From: Bdellovibrionales bacterium
Lineage (GTDB): Bacteria > Myxococcota > XYA12-FULL-58-9 > SYDY01
DNA length: 64,000 nucleotides
NCBI GenBank assembly: GCA_005801425.1
Contig: SYDY01000088.1
Span: 1-64,000, forward strand
Direction of reading: 5' to 3'
Shown here: positions 16,217 through 24,720 of the stretch, in pieces
Layout of the letters: each line of letters starts with the position of its first letter
Numbering within the stretch: the first letter of the stretch is position 1
Notes under the pieces: generated by a model
What the model was told of the DNA's origin: nothing
The model's database searches: none
What the model saw: the letters and a program-made list of their open reading frames with translations, nothing else
Program-made: the position numbers and the translations under genes

Positions 16217-17383
16217 ATGCCTCGACCCAATGGGGTTCAGATCGTCCAAAAGAATTACCTCATGAGGCAGTATCAAGAATGTACGTCGCAGCGAGTTGAA
16301 GCACCAGGCGGAGAACAAAAGCTGAACTCGGTGGGTACTTTGCTTATGGCAATGCTGCTTAGTCAGAGGATGATCAATTTTCATGCTGCGCTTCAGCAAG
16401 GGCCGAAGCCATCAAGCCCTGTGCCAAGAAGTACTGCGCGTCCATCAAGTGTGCCAGCCATGCCACTTTCTGTGCCGAATGCGTTGCGCGCGTCTGATGC
16501 GGCATTCGATGTGCGAACGCAGCTTGGTGTGGAAGGTACTTCAGGGCAATATTTAGAATCGTGTCCGACGGATCCAGTATGGGGAGGCAAAGCACATGCA
16601 CTGGCATGTTGCGTGGATCTGGGTGATTCCCAACCCGTGCACACGGACGATGTTATGAATTCTATTTCCGCCGGTTTGCGTGATCGACACTACCCTTTCA
16701 TGCTGGTCGGCGAAAAGCACACGGTGCAGGAGTGTGCTGAATTTAAACATGTGATCACGCTCGACGAATTCAATGGATTTCTTCGGTATGATCTGAATTT
16801 TAAAGAAGCACCTGAAGATTCGCCGTCGGCACCCCATACGCTGCATGTGGAGAATGTGGAGGCCCGTAAGCTTTTCTTACTTGGTCTTGCATATTGGCAC
16901 ACGGTGATCGATCTGCCAGTACAACCTTACATTGAACGGCTTTTGCGTGCGTGTGGTCTGGGTGCGGTGCTTGGCAAGGGGCCTGGACCTATTGCGGATG
17001 CTTTTCAAACACTCTCTGTGGGTTTCGCGCGTACATTGCCTGCCGATGCCACGAAAGTTCGTGCAGCTTTGAAACGTGCGGGGGATGCTGTCGAATTATT
17101 AAAGGGGCCTCGTAAGAATACGCTCTCTGTGCAACAGATCACGGATTCTACGGTTATCATCAGAGACTCTTTGTCCCTGATGCGTGAACTTTTAATGGTA
17201 GAGACGATGAAACAGCATATCTTGGCGTTTGTGCAGAAGGAGAAGCGTCTCCCTCGGGTACTCGGGACGTTTGGTGGGGCACATATTGACGCATTGGTCG
17301 GTCAATTGAAAGTTGTATACGATGAGGCGGCCAAGCTGTTGCCGAAAGCCAAGGGCAAAAAGGGTCGCCATGTGGAGCTTTAG
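16217..17383 (+). CDS. Unknown protein with TraB/Tiki/EreA-clan-like GEKH and GGAH motifs
   Basis: A 388-residue protein without signal peptide. ATG 16217 is preceded by ggag at six bases; ATG 16211 abuts it. A disordered Pro/Ser-rich region (about 60-90) is followed by a hydrophobic strand ending in LVGEKH (165-168). Near the C-terminus is LGTFGGAHIDALVGQL (His 356). A GExH near the first strand and a GxxH near the last strand are hallmarks of the Tiki/TraB/ChaN/EreA clan. The helical middle (170-340) is unfamiliar. The match is by motif only. The gene stands alone between minus-strand lipoproteins and the helicase, and resembles the other orphans here in having a disordered N-terminus. Confidence 0.6.
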   Translation: MPRPNGVQIVQKNYLMRQYQECTSQRVEAPGGEQKLNSVGTLLMAMLLSQRMINFHAALQQGPKPSSPVPRSTARPSSVPAMPLSVPNALRASDAAFDVRTQLGVEGTSGQYLESCPTDPVWGGKAHALACCVDLGDSQPVHTDDVMNSISAGLRDRHYPFMLVGEKHTVQECAEFKHVITLDEFNGFLRYDLNFKEAPEDSPSAPHTLHVENVEARKLFLLGLAYWHTVIDLPVQPYIERLLRACGLGAVLGKGPGPIADAFQTLSVGFARTLPADATKVRAALKRAGDAVELLKGPRKNTLSVQQITDSTVIIRDSLSLMRELLMVETMKQHILAFVQKEKRLPRVLGTFGGAHIDALVGQLKVVYDEAAKLLPKAKGKKGRHVEL

Positions 17384-17509
17384 GTTTGACGCCGCCTCCT
17401 CTGTGCGTCATAGTTAAGACAGGGGTGTTTGTCGCACGGCCGGATGCTGCCAGGTGCGACCCTCTGTAACACAAGGGCGTGAACATCTACGTTTACAGAC
17501 CCAGATCTT

Positions 17510-17534
17510 GGGCGGTTTGCGAACCGCCCCTACA
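17510..17534. repeat. REP-like palindrome, GTAGGGGCGG family
   Basis: gggcggtttgcgaaccgccc followed by ctacac forms a near-perfect hairpin, about 25 bases before the helicase start. It is the reverse-oriented relative of the copies at 63026 and 63077. Confidence 0.6.
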
Positions 17535-17557
17535 CAAGGTCTTAAAGAGAAGGTTTT

Positions 17558-19567
17558 ATGACAGAAAATGAGAACGTGACTGAGCAGGGAGATGCCGTAG
17601 CGGCGCTGCTTGCTGCGCCCATTATTCCTACCGTGACATTTGATTCTTTTCCTATTGCCGATGATGTAAAATCCGCACTGACAGCGATGGGGTATATCCA
17701 TCCAACACCTGTGCAGATTGCGGTGCTTACACCAGGGCTTGCCGGCAAGGATCTGGTGGTTCAAGCCAAGACAGGTTCCGGAAAAACGACGGCGTTTGGG
17801 ATCCCCCTGATCCAGCGTATCACCGCAGGTTCTGGAACATCGAAGAACCCCAAAGCGTTGGTGCTTGCACCCACCCGCGAGCTGGCCCATCAGGTGGCTG
17901 CCGAAGTTGAGAAAATTGGTCTCGCCAAGGGTGTCAAAGTGACGGCGATTTACGGTGGGGTTCCCATCGGACGTCAGGCCGCCGCACTGACCACAGGCAC
18001 AGATATTGTGGTCGGGACCCCAGGGCGTTTGCTCGATCATATTCGTCGTGGCAATTTTGAATTGGGTGGACTTGAATTCATCGTGCTTGATGAAGCCGAT
18101 GAAATGCTGTCCATTGGATTTTGGGATGACGTCACCGATTTGCTCGAAAAGTCGCCGAAAAATACCCAGATCATGCTGTTTTCGGCCACCTTGCCGTATC
18201 AAATAGCTAAGGCTGCGGCGCAGTATCTGAAAGAGCCGGAACGGGTTGATTTGTCCGGTGATGACATGACGGTGCGAAGTATCACCAATGTGTTTGTGCA
18301 AATGGTCCCTGATTTACCTAAGCCACGTCAGCTTTTGTATCTTTTGGAGCATGAGCGTCCGACCAGTGCGGTGATTTTTTGCAACACACGCAATGAAACA
18401 GAAATGATCGCCAAGTATCTGACGCAGGCAGGTTTTGTGTCCGAAGCACTCACCGGTAATTTTCGCCAAAATGAACGCGAACGGGTGATGGGGCGGATCA
18501 AAGACGGCAGCTTAAAGTACATGGTGGCCACCGATATCGCAGCCCGTGGCATCGATATCGACAAATTGAGCCACGTTTTTAACTATGCATTGCCGGAATT
18601 CGTCGAGGTGTATTTGCACCGTGTTGGACGAACAGGACGCATTGGAAACACGGGACGTGCCATCAGTTTGGTAGACGGCAAAGGTTACAACACCTTGACC
18701 CAATTGCAGCGTCAGTATGGCATCGAATTTACCGAGGCACAGCTTCCTCCAGAAGCTGAAGCCCAGGCGTTAAGGAGCGCACGTATTATGAAAGATCTTT
18801 CCGACAAGGCCTCGGTGGCCGAAGTGGGGCAGCATTTGCCGGTGGCTGAGGAGATCCTCAAGTCCGACGACGCACAGCAGCTTGTCGCATTTTTACTGAA
18901 GTCGTATTTCAACAGCCAGTCGCAGGTGTCATCACGTGCGAGTGAAGACTACAATGCAGGTGATGGCGGTGGTGATGGACGTAATCGTCCTCCACGCAAT
19001 CAAAATGCGCGTCGCGGTGGGGCTGGCGCTTCTGCTCCTGCCCGTAGCAGCGGTGATGCACCGCGAGATCGCCCAGCAGCGTCAGCCGCAAGCAATGGCG
19101 ATGCAGCGGTTGCGGGTGAACCTGCAGACCAAAGCGCGCGTCGTCGTCGTCGTCGCGGAGGGCGTCGTGGCAAGGGCAGCGATGGGGGCCAAAGCAGCAA
19201 GAGCGCCTTTGACACCATGGATGTGTCCGAAGCGCTTGCGGGCGATAACGATGATGTTCGCGAAGCGGACATTGAAAAAGTGACAGCCGCCATTGAGGCA
19301 CCGCCAAGCGATGGTTTGACACGTATTCGTGTCAATATCGGGTTTGACGATGGTTTCAAGGGACGTGGTGCGGTTGCCAAAAAAGTGTCGGCGCTTGCGG
19401 GGATCAACGAAGGCATTGTGATGGAAGTCGAGTCGCGTCGCCGTCATGCGGTGTTAAAAACAACACCTGAGATCGCCGAATTGCTTGTTGATCGTGTGGA
19501 TGGTGCGCAGATCGGCAAAAAAGTGGTGTCGTTGAGCATTGCCACTGGACCTATTATCGAAGGTTAA
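17558..19567 (+). CDS. deaD: DEAD-box RNA helicase with DbpA-type C-terminal RNA-binding domain
   Basis: ATP-dependent RNA unwinding, typically in ribosome assembly and cold adaptation. The 669-residue protein shows the Q motif HPTPVQIAVL, Walker A AKTGSGKT, DEAD in VLDEADEML, SAT, and HRVGRTGRIG. A linker rich in Arg and Gly (about 455-540, with RRRRRRGGRRGK) precedes a C-terminal domain (about 580-660; TRIRVNIG, VESRRRHAVL) that fits the DbpA RNA-binding fold. A Shine-Dalgarno-like gagaagg stands just before ATG 17558. A REP-like hairpin lies in the leader. cysS follows nine bases after the stop, so the two are likely co-transcribed. DeaD/CsdA is the nearest named type; the exact substrate is not fixed by sequence. 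Confidence 0.92.
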   Translation: MTENENVTEQGDAVAALLAAPIIPTVTFDSFPIADDVKSALTAMGYIHPTPVQIAVLTPGLAGKDLVVQAKTGSGKTTAFGIPLIQRITAGSGTSKNPKALVLAPTRELAHQVAAEVEKIGLAKGVKVTAIYGGVPIGRQAAALTTGTDIVVGTPGRLLDHIRRGNFELGGLEFIVLDEADEMLSIGFWDDVTDLLEKSPKNTQIMLFSATLPYQIAKAAAQYLKEPERVDLSGDDMTVRSITNVFVQMVPDLPKPRQLLYLLEHERPTSAVIFCNTRNETEMIAKYLTQAGFVSEALTGNFRQNERERVMGRIKDGSLKYMVATDIAARGIDIDKLSHVFNYALPEFVEVYLHRVGRTGRIGNTGRAISLVDGKGYNTLTQLQRQYGIEFTEAQLPPEAEAQALRSARIMKDLSDKASVAEVGQHLPVAEEILKSDDAQQLVAFLLKSYFNSQSQVSSRASEDYNAGDGGGDGRNRPPRNQNARRGGAGASAPARSSGDAPRDRPAASAASNGDAAVAGEPADQSARRRRRRGGRRGKGSDGGQSSKSAFDTMDVSEALAGDNDDVREADIEKVTAAIEAPPSDGLTRIRVNIGFDDGFKGRGAVAKKVSALAGINEGIVMEVESRRRHAVLKTTPEIAELLVDRVDGAQIGKKVVSLSIATGPIIEG

Positions 19568-19576
19568 ACCCCAGTC

Positions 19577-21037
19577 ATGCAGCAGCTTCGTATGTTTGAC
19601 ACCCTCGCGGGTGAGAAGCGTGATTTCGTACCACAAATCGAGGGGCATGCGGGCGTTTATGTCTGCGGCCCCACGGTTTATGACATGGCGCATATCGGCC
19701 ATGCCCGTGCCTATGTGGCGTTTGATACCATCGTTCGATTTTTGCGACGTCATTTTAAAGTGACATACGTGCGCAACTTTACAGATGTGGATGACAAGAT
19801 CATTCGTCGTGCGGCAGAATTGGGTGAAAACCCAACCGCCGTGAGCGAACGATTTATTGTGGCCTTTCGTGAAGACATGGCGCGACTTGGCGTGCTCCCT
19901 GCAGATGTAGAACCCAAAGTCACTGAACATATAGATGAAATCATTGCGATCACGAAAACACTTGTGGACGCAGGCTTTGCCTATATGTCCAACGGCGATG
20001 TGTATTACGCCGTGGATCGGTTTGCAGAGTACGGCAAATTGGCCAAGCGTAAACGCGATGACATGGACGCGGGTGTTAGGGTTGAAGTGAGTGAGATCAA
20101 ACGCAATCCACTGGATTTTGCGCTTTGGAAGGGCGCAAAAGAAGGTGAACCGTTTTGGGATTCACCCTGGGGTCCGGGCCGTCCGGGTTGGCATATCGAG
20201 TGCTCGGCTATGAGTCGCACGTATTTGGGCGAAACATTTGATATTCACGCGGGTGGTAAAGACCTTATTTTTCCACACCACGAAAATGAAATTGCGCAGT
20301 CGGAAGCAGCCCATGGAAAACCCTTTGCGCGCTATTGGTTGCACAATGGTTTTGTGAATATTGATAATGAAAAAATGTCCAAGAGCTTGGGCAACTTTTT
20401 TACCATCCGTGATGTGCTGAAACGGTTTGATCCGTTAACGTTGCGTTTGTATTTGCTGTCGACCCATTACCGATCGCCCATCAGTTTTTCAGATGCGGGA
20501 TTGCAAGAGGCACAAAATCGGTTGCGTTATCTCATGCAAACCATGGCACGGCTTGAAGCGTCTGTCACCGAAGGTTCGATCGAAGGTTCGATGCGTGCGC
20601 CGTGGGTTTCGGAAATGGTCGATCGCTTTGAATCGGCCATGGCCGATGATTTTAATACACCCCGTGTGCTCGGTGATTTGTCAGAAGCGTTTAAACTGAT
20701 CAATGAAACCATTGACCAGCCGGGTGATCGCGATGTGGATGCACGAACATTGCGTGTTGTTTTTTCACATTTAAAAAATATAGGGTCGAGCATCGGGTTG
20801 TTTGAAGAACTTTCTGCCGATGTACTTGCCCGTCTTGATACGCTGGAGGTTTCTGTGGCTGGTATTGATCCGAAAGTTGTTGATGAATTGGTTGCTGCAC
20901 GTATCAAAGCACGCGCTGAAAAAGATTTCGTACGTGCCGATGAGATCCGAGCATCGATTGAATCCATGGGTGTGATGATCAAGGATGCGGGCAATACAAC
21001 CACCTGGGAAATTAAAAAAACTCTCCCTCTGGAGTAG
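19577..21037 (+). CDS. cysS: Cysteinyl-tRNA synthetase
   Basis: Class I synthetase charging tRNA-Cys. Length (486 residues) is normal. CGPTVYDMAHIGHARAYVAF carries the zinc Cys and the HIGH signature, GWHIECSAMS holds the second zinc-binding segment, HHENEIAQSE the third, and EKMSKSLGN is the KMSKS loop. The C-terminal anticodon domain ends normally. It follows the helicase by nine bases. A small perfect palindrome (gtagcttgctac, 21037-21048) overlaps the stop codon. Confidence 0.96.
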   Translation: MQQLRMFDTLAGEKRDFVPQIEGHAGVYVCGPTVYDMAHIGHARAYVAFDTIVRFLRRHFKVTYVRNFTDVDDKIIRRAAELGENPTAVSERFIVAFREDMARLGVLPADVEPKVTEHIDEIIAITKTLVDAGFAYMSNGDVYYAVDRFAEYGKLAKRKRDDMDAGVRVEVSEIKRNPLDFALWKGAKEGEPFWDSPWGPGRPGWHIECSAMSRTYLGETFDIHAGGKDLIFPHHENEIAQSEAAHGKPFARYWLHNGFVNIDNEKMSKSLGNFFTIRDVLKRFDPLTLRLYLLSTHYRSPISFSDAGLQEAQNRLRYLMQTMARLEASVTEGSIEGSMRAPWVSEMVDRFESAMADDFNTPRVLGDLSEAFKLINETIDQPGDRDVDARTLRVVFSHLKNIGSSIGLFEELSADVLARLDTLEVSVAGIDPKVVDELVAARIKARAEKDFVRADEIRASIESMGVMIKDAGNTTTWEIKKTLPLE

Positions 21038-21079
21038 TAGCTTGCTACGCCAAGCGGTCTAAAGTTTTCGCAGTGTCTC

Positions 21080-21132
21080 GCCATCCGTATGCAGCTTTTT
21101 GCATAACGCTGTTCTTGCTGCACACGGATGGC
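21080..21132. repeat. Inverted repeat with GCCATCCGTRTGCAG arms
   Basis: The left arm gccatccgtatgcag (21080-21094) and right arm ctgcacacggatggc (21118-21132) pair with one mismatch around a 23-base loop. A further single arm, gccatccgtgtgcag, occurs at 61692-61706, so this is a dispersed repeat. It lies between cysS and manC and could also act as a transcript-end structure. Confidence 0.55.
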
Positions 21133-21200
21133 AAGGCAACAATAACAGATGCTTAAACAGTTTCGCGAATCTCCCACATTTTGTGCTATGCCTCTAAAGC

Positions 21201-22244
21201 ATGCATGCTATTATTCTTGCAGGGGGTTCCGGGACACGTTTTTGGCCGTTGTCCCGTGAAGGATGTCCCAAACAATTCCTCGATCTTACCGGCTGCGGCT
21301 CACTTATTCGGCAAACGGCCGATCGCATGTTGCACATGGTGTCTCGAAGTCATTTATGGATTGTGACGGCAGAGCATCAGCAGGTGCAGTGCTTGGCCCA
21401 TGTGCCGGATATTGGTTTATCGCATGTGCTGTGTGAACCCATCGCCCGCAATACTGCCGCAGCAGTAGGGCTTGCAGCGATTGCACTGGTGCAGGCCCAT
21501 GGGCCCAATACGGTGATGATTGTCACACCTGCGGATCATAGCGTTGCCAATCACGAAGCATTCACTGAGGCGCTTACTGAGGCTGTTAAACGCGCCAAGC
21601 ATCACGATGAAATTGTTTTGCTTGGCATTAGACCGACACGTCCCGAAACAGGCTATGGCTACATTGAACGTGGCAAATGCCGAGATGGGCATGTGTTTGC
21701 TGTAAAAAGTTTTCGAGAAAAACCCGATTTGCCTACAGCGAAGCGTTATGTCGAAAAGGGCGGTTATGCATGGAATGCCGGCGTTTTTGTGATGCGTGCG
21801 GGCATTTATTTGGAGGAAGTGCGACGACAACGCCCACGCCTTGCAGCAGGGCTTGACGCCATGGCTGCCGATTTAAACAACACGGATATTCGGCGTGATG
21901 TTTATGAAAAACTCGAAAATATTTCGGTGGATCATGGGGTGCTTGAAGGTGCCAAAGCATTGTCGATGATTGAAGTATCGTGTGGATGGTCCGATGTTGG
22001 GGGATGGCCAGCGCTTGCGGATATTACGCCTTCCGATCATGACGGCAATACGGTGGTGGGGCGTACTATTGCGCACGATTCACAAGGGAACGTCATTTAT
22101 GCAAGCCCGGGTTCTGTGGTTGCTGTGATAGGTCTTCGTGATATGGTGGTCGTGCATACGCCAGAGGCCACTTTGGTGATGCCAAAAGATCGCGCCGAGG
22201 ACGTTCGTGTGCTTCATAACACAATGGAGAGGCACGAAAAATGA
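21201..22244 (+). CDS. manC: Mannose-1-phosphate guanylyltransferase
   Basis: Makes GDP-mannose from mannose-1-phosphate and GTP for surface polysaccharide or glycan synthesis. The 347-residue protein has the nucleotidyltransferase signature LAGGSGTRFWPLSRE with PKQF, then TPADH, RPETGYGYIE, EKP and WNAGVFVMR, all typical of the single-domain GMP class. The bifunctional isomerase domain is absent. Its TGA overlaps the ATG of the phosphomannomutase gene by four bases, so translation is coupled. Together the pair supplies GDP-mannose, possibly to the glycan export genes near 55.6-58.8 kb, though that link is inference. Confidence 0.9.
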   Translation: MHAIILAGGSGTRFWPLSREGCPKQFLDLTGCGSLIRQTADRMLHMVSRSHLWIVTAEHQQVQCLAHVPDIGLSHVLCEPIARNTAAAVGLAAIALVQAHGPNTVMIVTPADHSVANHEAFTEALTEAVKRAKHHDEIVLLGIRPTRPETGYGYIERGKCRDGHVFAVKSFREKPDLPTAKRYVEKGGYAWNAGVFVMRAGIYLEEVRRQRPRLAAGLDAMAADLNNTDIRRDVYEKLENISVDHGVLEGAKALSMIEVSCGWSDVGGWPALADITPSDHDGNTVVGRTIAHDSQGNVIYASPGSVVAVIGLRDMVVVHTPEATLVMPKDRAEDVRVLHNTMERHEK

Positions 22245-23635
22245 GCAGCATACGCGCATTAAAAAACAACAGTATTCCAGGGCATGTTTTTCGAGCCTAC
22301 GACATTCGGGGTGTTGTGGGCGACGATATTGATGAAGTGTTTGCATACCATTTGGGAAGGGCTGTGGGATCCCAAGTGTACGAACGCGGCGGCCGTCGTT
22401 TGATCGTGGGCCGTGATTGCCGTCTTTCGGGTTTGATGCTGCAAAATGCACTTATGGATGGGATCTGCGCATCGGGCTGCGATGTTGTGGACATCGGGAT
22501 GTGTCCGACACCGGTGGGCTATTGGGCCATTCATTTTTTGGATGCCGATGGTGGCGTGCAAGTGACAGGGAGTCACAATCCGCCCGAGTACAATGGATTT
22601 AAAATGACTTTGCTTGGGTCAACGCTCCACGATCAACATATCCAAGCATTACGATATCGTATGATTGCCGAAAATTATGTGGACGGCAAAGGGACGGTGA
22701 AAGAACGACCGGTGACAGAACAATATGTCGCGGCGCTTGCCAATAATTTACAAAAACCATCGCGTCCTTTGCGTGTGGTGGTTGATGCTGGCAATGGCAC
22801 GGGTGGGATCACGGCGGTGCCGTTGTTTAAGCGTCTTGGGTGCGAGGTGATCTCGCTTTATTGTGAGCCCGATGGGCGTTTTCCCAATCATGAAGCCGAT
22901 CCTACCGTTGAAGCGAATTTGCAGGATCTGCGTCAAGCGGTGCTTGTGAATCATGCCGATGTGGGCTTGGCCTTTGATGGTGATGCCGATCGCTTGGGTG
23001 TGATTGATCGTGATGGCGCGGTGATTTTTGGTGATCGATTGCTTACTCTTTTGTCGCGTGCACTTTTGCGTGAAGTGCCAGGTGCTACCATCGTAGGCGA
23101 AGTGAAATGCTCAAAATCTCTATACGACGACATTCGTGCCCATGGTGGGCGTGCAGTGATGGCGAAAACAGGTCATTCGTACATCAAAAAAACGATTGTG
23201 TTAGAGAATGCAGATCTTGCAGGCGAGATGAGCGGGCACATCTTTTATAAGCATCGCTATTTGGGATTTGATGATGCTGTATATGCCGCAGGACGCCTTT
23301 TAGAAATTTTAGGGGATGGCGAAGAAACGATCACAGAGCGCTTGAATGATTTGCCCGAAACGTTTTCAACACCTGAGATCAGAACGCTCTGTCATGAAGA
23401 AACCAAGTTTGATCGTGTACATGCTGTGGGAGAACGCGTGCGTGCGATGGATCTTGTGGGTGTGAATGTGATCGATATTGATGGTGTTCGCATCGAATGG
23501 TCGGATGGATGGGGACTTTTGCGTGCCAGTAACACGCAGGCATTGCTGGTGTCACGGTATGAGGCATCAACACAAAGACGTTTGGAAGAAATTCAGGAAT
23601 TTTTTTCAAAACTGATTCATGGGACAATGACATAA
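22241..23635 (+). CDS. manB: Phosphomannomutase / phosphoglucomutase
   Basis: Interconverts hexose-6-phosphate and hexose-1-phosphate, feeding ManC. The 464-residue enzyme has four alpha-D-phosphohexomutase domains: the substrate start RAYDIRG, the phosphoserine loop VTGSHNPPEYNGFK (TGSHNP instead of the more usual TASHNP), the metal loop FDGDADRLGV, the sugar loop GEMSGHIF, and the phosphate-binding RASNTQ. It starts inside the manC stop. The 3' end overlaps the convergent lipoprotein gene by 19 bases. Confidence 0.9.
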   Translation: MSSIRALKNNSIPGHVFRAYDIRGVVGDDIDEVFAYHLGRAVGSQVYERGGRRLIVGRDCRLSGLMLQNALMDGICASGCDVVDIGMCPTPVGYWAIHFLDADGGVQVTGSHNPPEYNGFKMTLLGSTLHDQHIQALRYRMIAENYVDGKGTVKERPVTEQYVAALANNLQKPSRPLRVVVDAGNGTGGITAVPLFKRLGCEVISLYCEPDGRFPNHEADPTVEANLQDLRQAVLVNHADVGLAFDGDADRLGVIDRDGAVIFGDRLLTLLSRALLREVPGATIVGEVKCSKSLYDDIRAHGGRAVMAKTGHSYIKKTIVLENADLAGEMSGHIFYKHRYLGFDDAVYAAGRLLEILGDGEETITERLNDLPETFSTPEIRTLCHEETKFDRVHAVGERVRAMDLVGVNVIDIDGVRIEWSDGWGLLRASNTQALLVSRYEASTQRRLEEIQEFFSKLIHGTMT

Positions 23636-24720
23636 GGCGGCATGGATGTTTTGACCGGCCCGTGGGTACCATTGGCATCAATCCACCATAAACCGGCGTT
23701 TGAATCATTGCTGCGATTTCCAAAATAAATCGTGTCACCGATGACAGCGAGTCCCGTAAGACTGTAGCCGAGTGAGGTGTGCAGTATGTCGATTTTTCCA
23801 TTCGAATCCAACCGTATAAGACGCATCTCTTGTGCTTCAATGGGGTCGGGATCGTCAGAGGCTGTCGTCTTTGGAACAGAAATCAAAACGATCAGGTCAC
23901 CGTTTTGTCCTGCGGCTATTTCATGGGGAATTCCGCCTAGCGTTGCTTCGGTTGCGAGGGTGGTCATTGCCAGTGTCTCTGGCACGATGCTTACAATGGC
24001 CGATTGGCCTGATGCACGAAATCCAGCACATCCCACGACAAGGCTGCTACCCGTGCGTACCCAAGGCGTAAATGGATTGGCGCATGGCAATTCTGCAGTG
24101 CTTATACCTTCTGCGATGCGGTCTTCGCTGATGCGCATTCGGAGTACAAGTCCATGGGCTGTGGGTGTGAATACATTGTTGCGGTTGAGCCCCTGAATTG
24201 TGACGAGAAGATAATCGTTAAAACGGATTACATGATCGGCTTCGGGGATCCCATCGGCATCGGCCCATGGGAATAAATTAACCACCTGTTTGGTCTCGCC
24301 TGTTTGGGTATCGACTACGCGCATATTGCTTGAATCGTAGCAGGTCACAAACGCAAGATGAGGTCCCACGGATGCGAGGTCGTGGGGGCCGCAACGTAAA
24401 AGACGAAATTGTTTGGTGACATTAAGTTGTTCGCCTAGGACGGTGAGTGTTTCATAGCGACCGCGATCGATGATGATGGGGATGCCACTGGCGCGCGTGA
24501 GCACGGCATCGCCGGAGACAAGCACCAACCGCTTTGCGAGAAGGGTTGGATTGCTCGGATCAAAGACATCGAGGCTGCTCGAATCGAAGTTGCTGGTTAG
24601 GACCAAAGCAAGATCTGAATGGGGAGTGAGGCGTTGATTGCCCGGTTGATCGTCGATGTTTGCATTGCTGGTGCATGCGGTAATGAAGGCGAATGATGTG
24701 AAGAGTGCAATTCGGATCAT
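23617..24720 (-). CDS. Lipoprotein with beta-propeller-like repeats, partner of TonB receptor
   Basis: A 367-residue lipoprotein: ATG 24720 overlaps the TGA of the receptor gene by four bases and gives a signal peptide with lipobox ITAC. The mature part has strand-rich repeats (LALVLTSNFDSSSLDVFDP, HLAFVTCYDSSNMRVVDT, TIYFGNRSNDSNAGLWWID) like YVTN or SMP-30-type beta-propellers. Tight coupling to a TonB receptor suggests a surface or periplasmic ligand-binding partner. The ligand is unknown. The gene end overlaps manB on the other strand. Confidence 0.75.
   Translation of the reverse strand: MIRIALFTSFAFITACTSNANIDDQPGNQRLTPHSDLALVLTSNFDSSSLDVFDPSNPTLLAKRLVLVSGDAVLTRASGIPIIIDRGRYETLTVLGEQLNVTKQFRLLRCGPHDLASVGPHLAFVTCYDSSNMRVVDTQTGETKQVVNLFPWADADGIPEADHVIRFNDYLLVTIQGLNRNNVFTPTAHGLVLRMRISEDRIAEGISTAELPCANPFTPWVRTGSSLVVGCAGFRASGQSAIVSIVPETLAMTTLATEATLGGIPHEIAAGQNGDLIVLISVPKTTASDDPDPIEAQEMRLIRLDSNGKIDILHTSLGYSLTGLAVIGDTIYFGNRSNDSNAGLWWIDANGTHGPVKTSMPPYVIVP

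Noticed and set aside
17414-18301. 295-codon open frame on the minus strand
   Set aside because: It is antisense to the DEAD-box helicase and His/Cys/Arg-rich without motifs; the plus-strand helicase is unmistakable.
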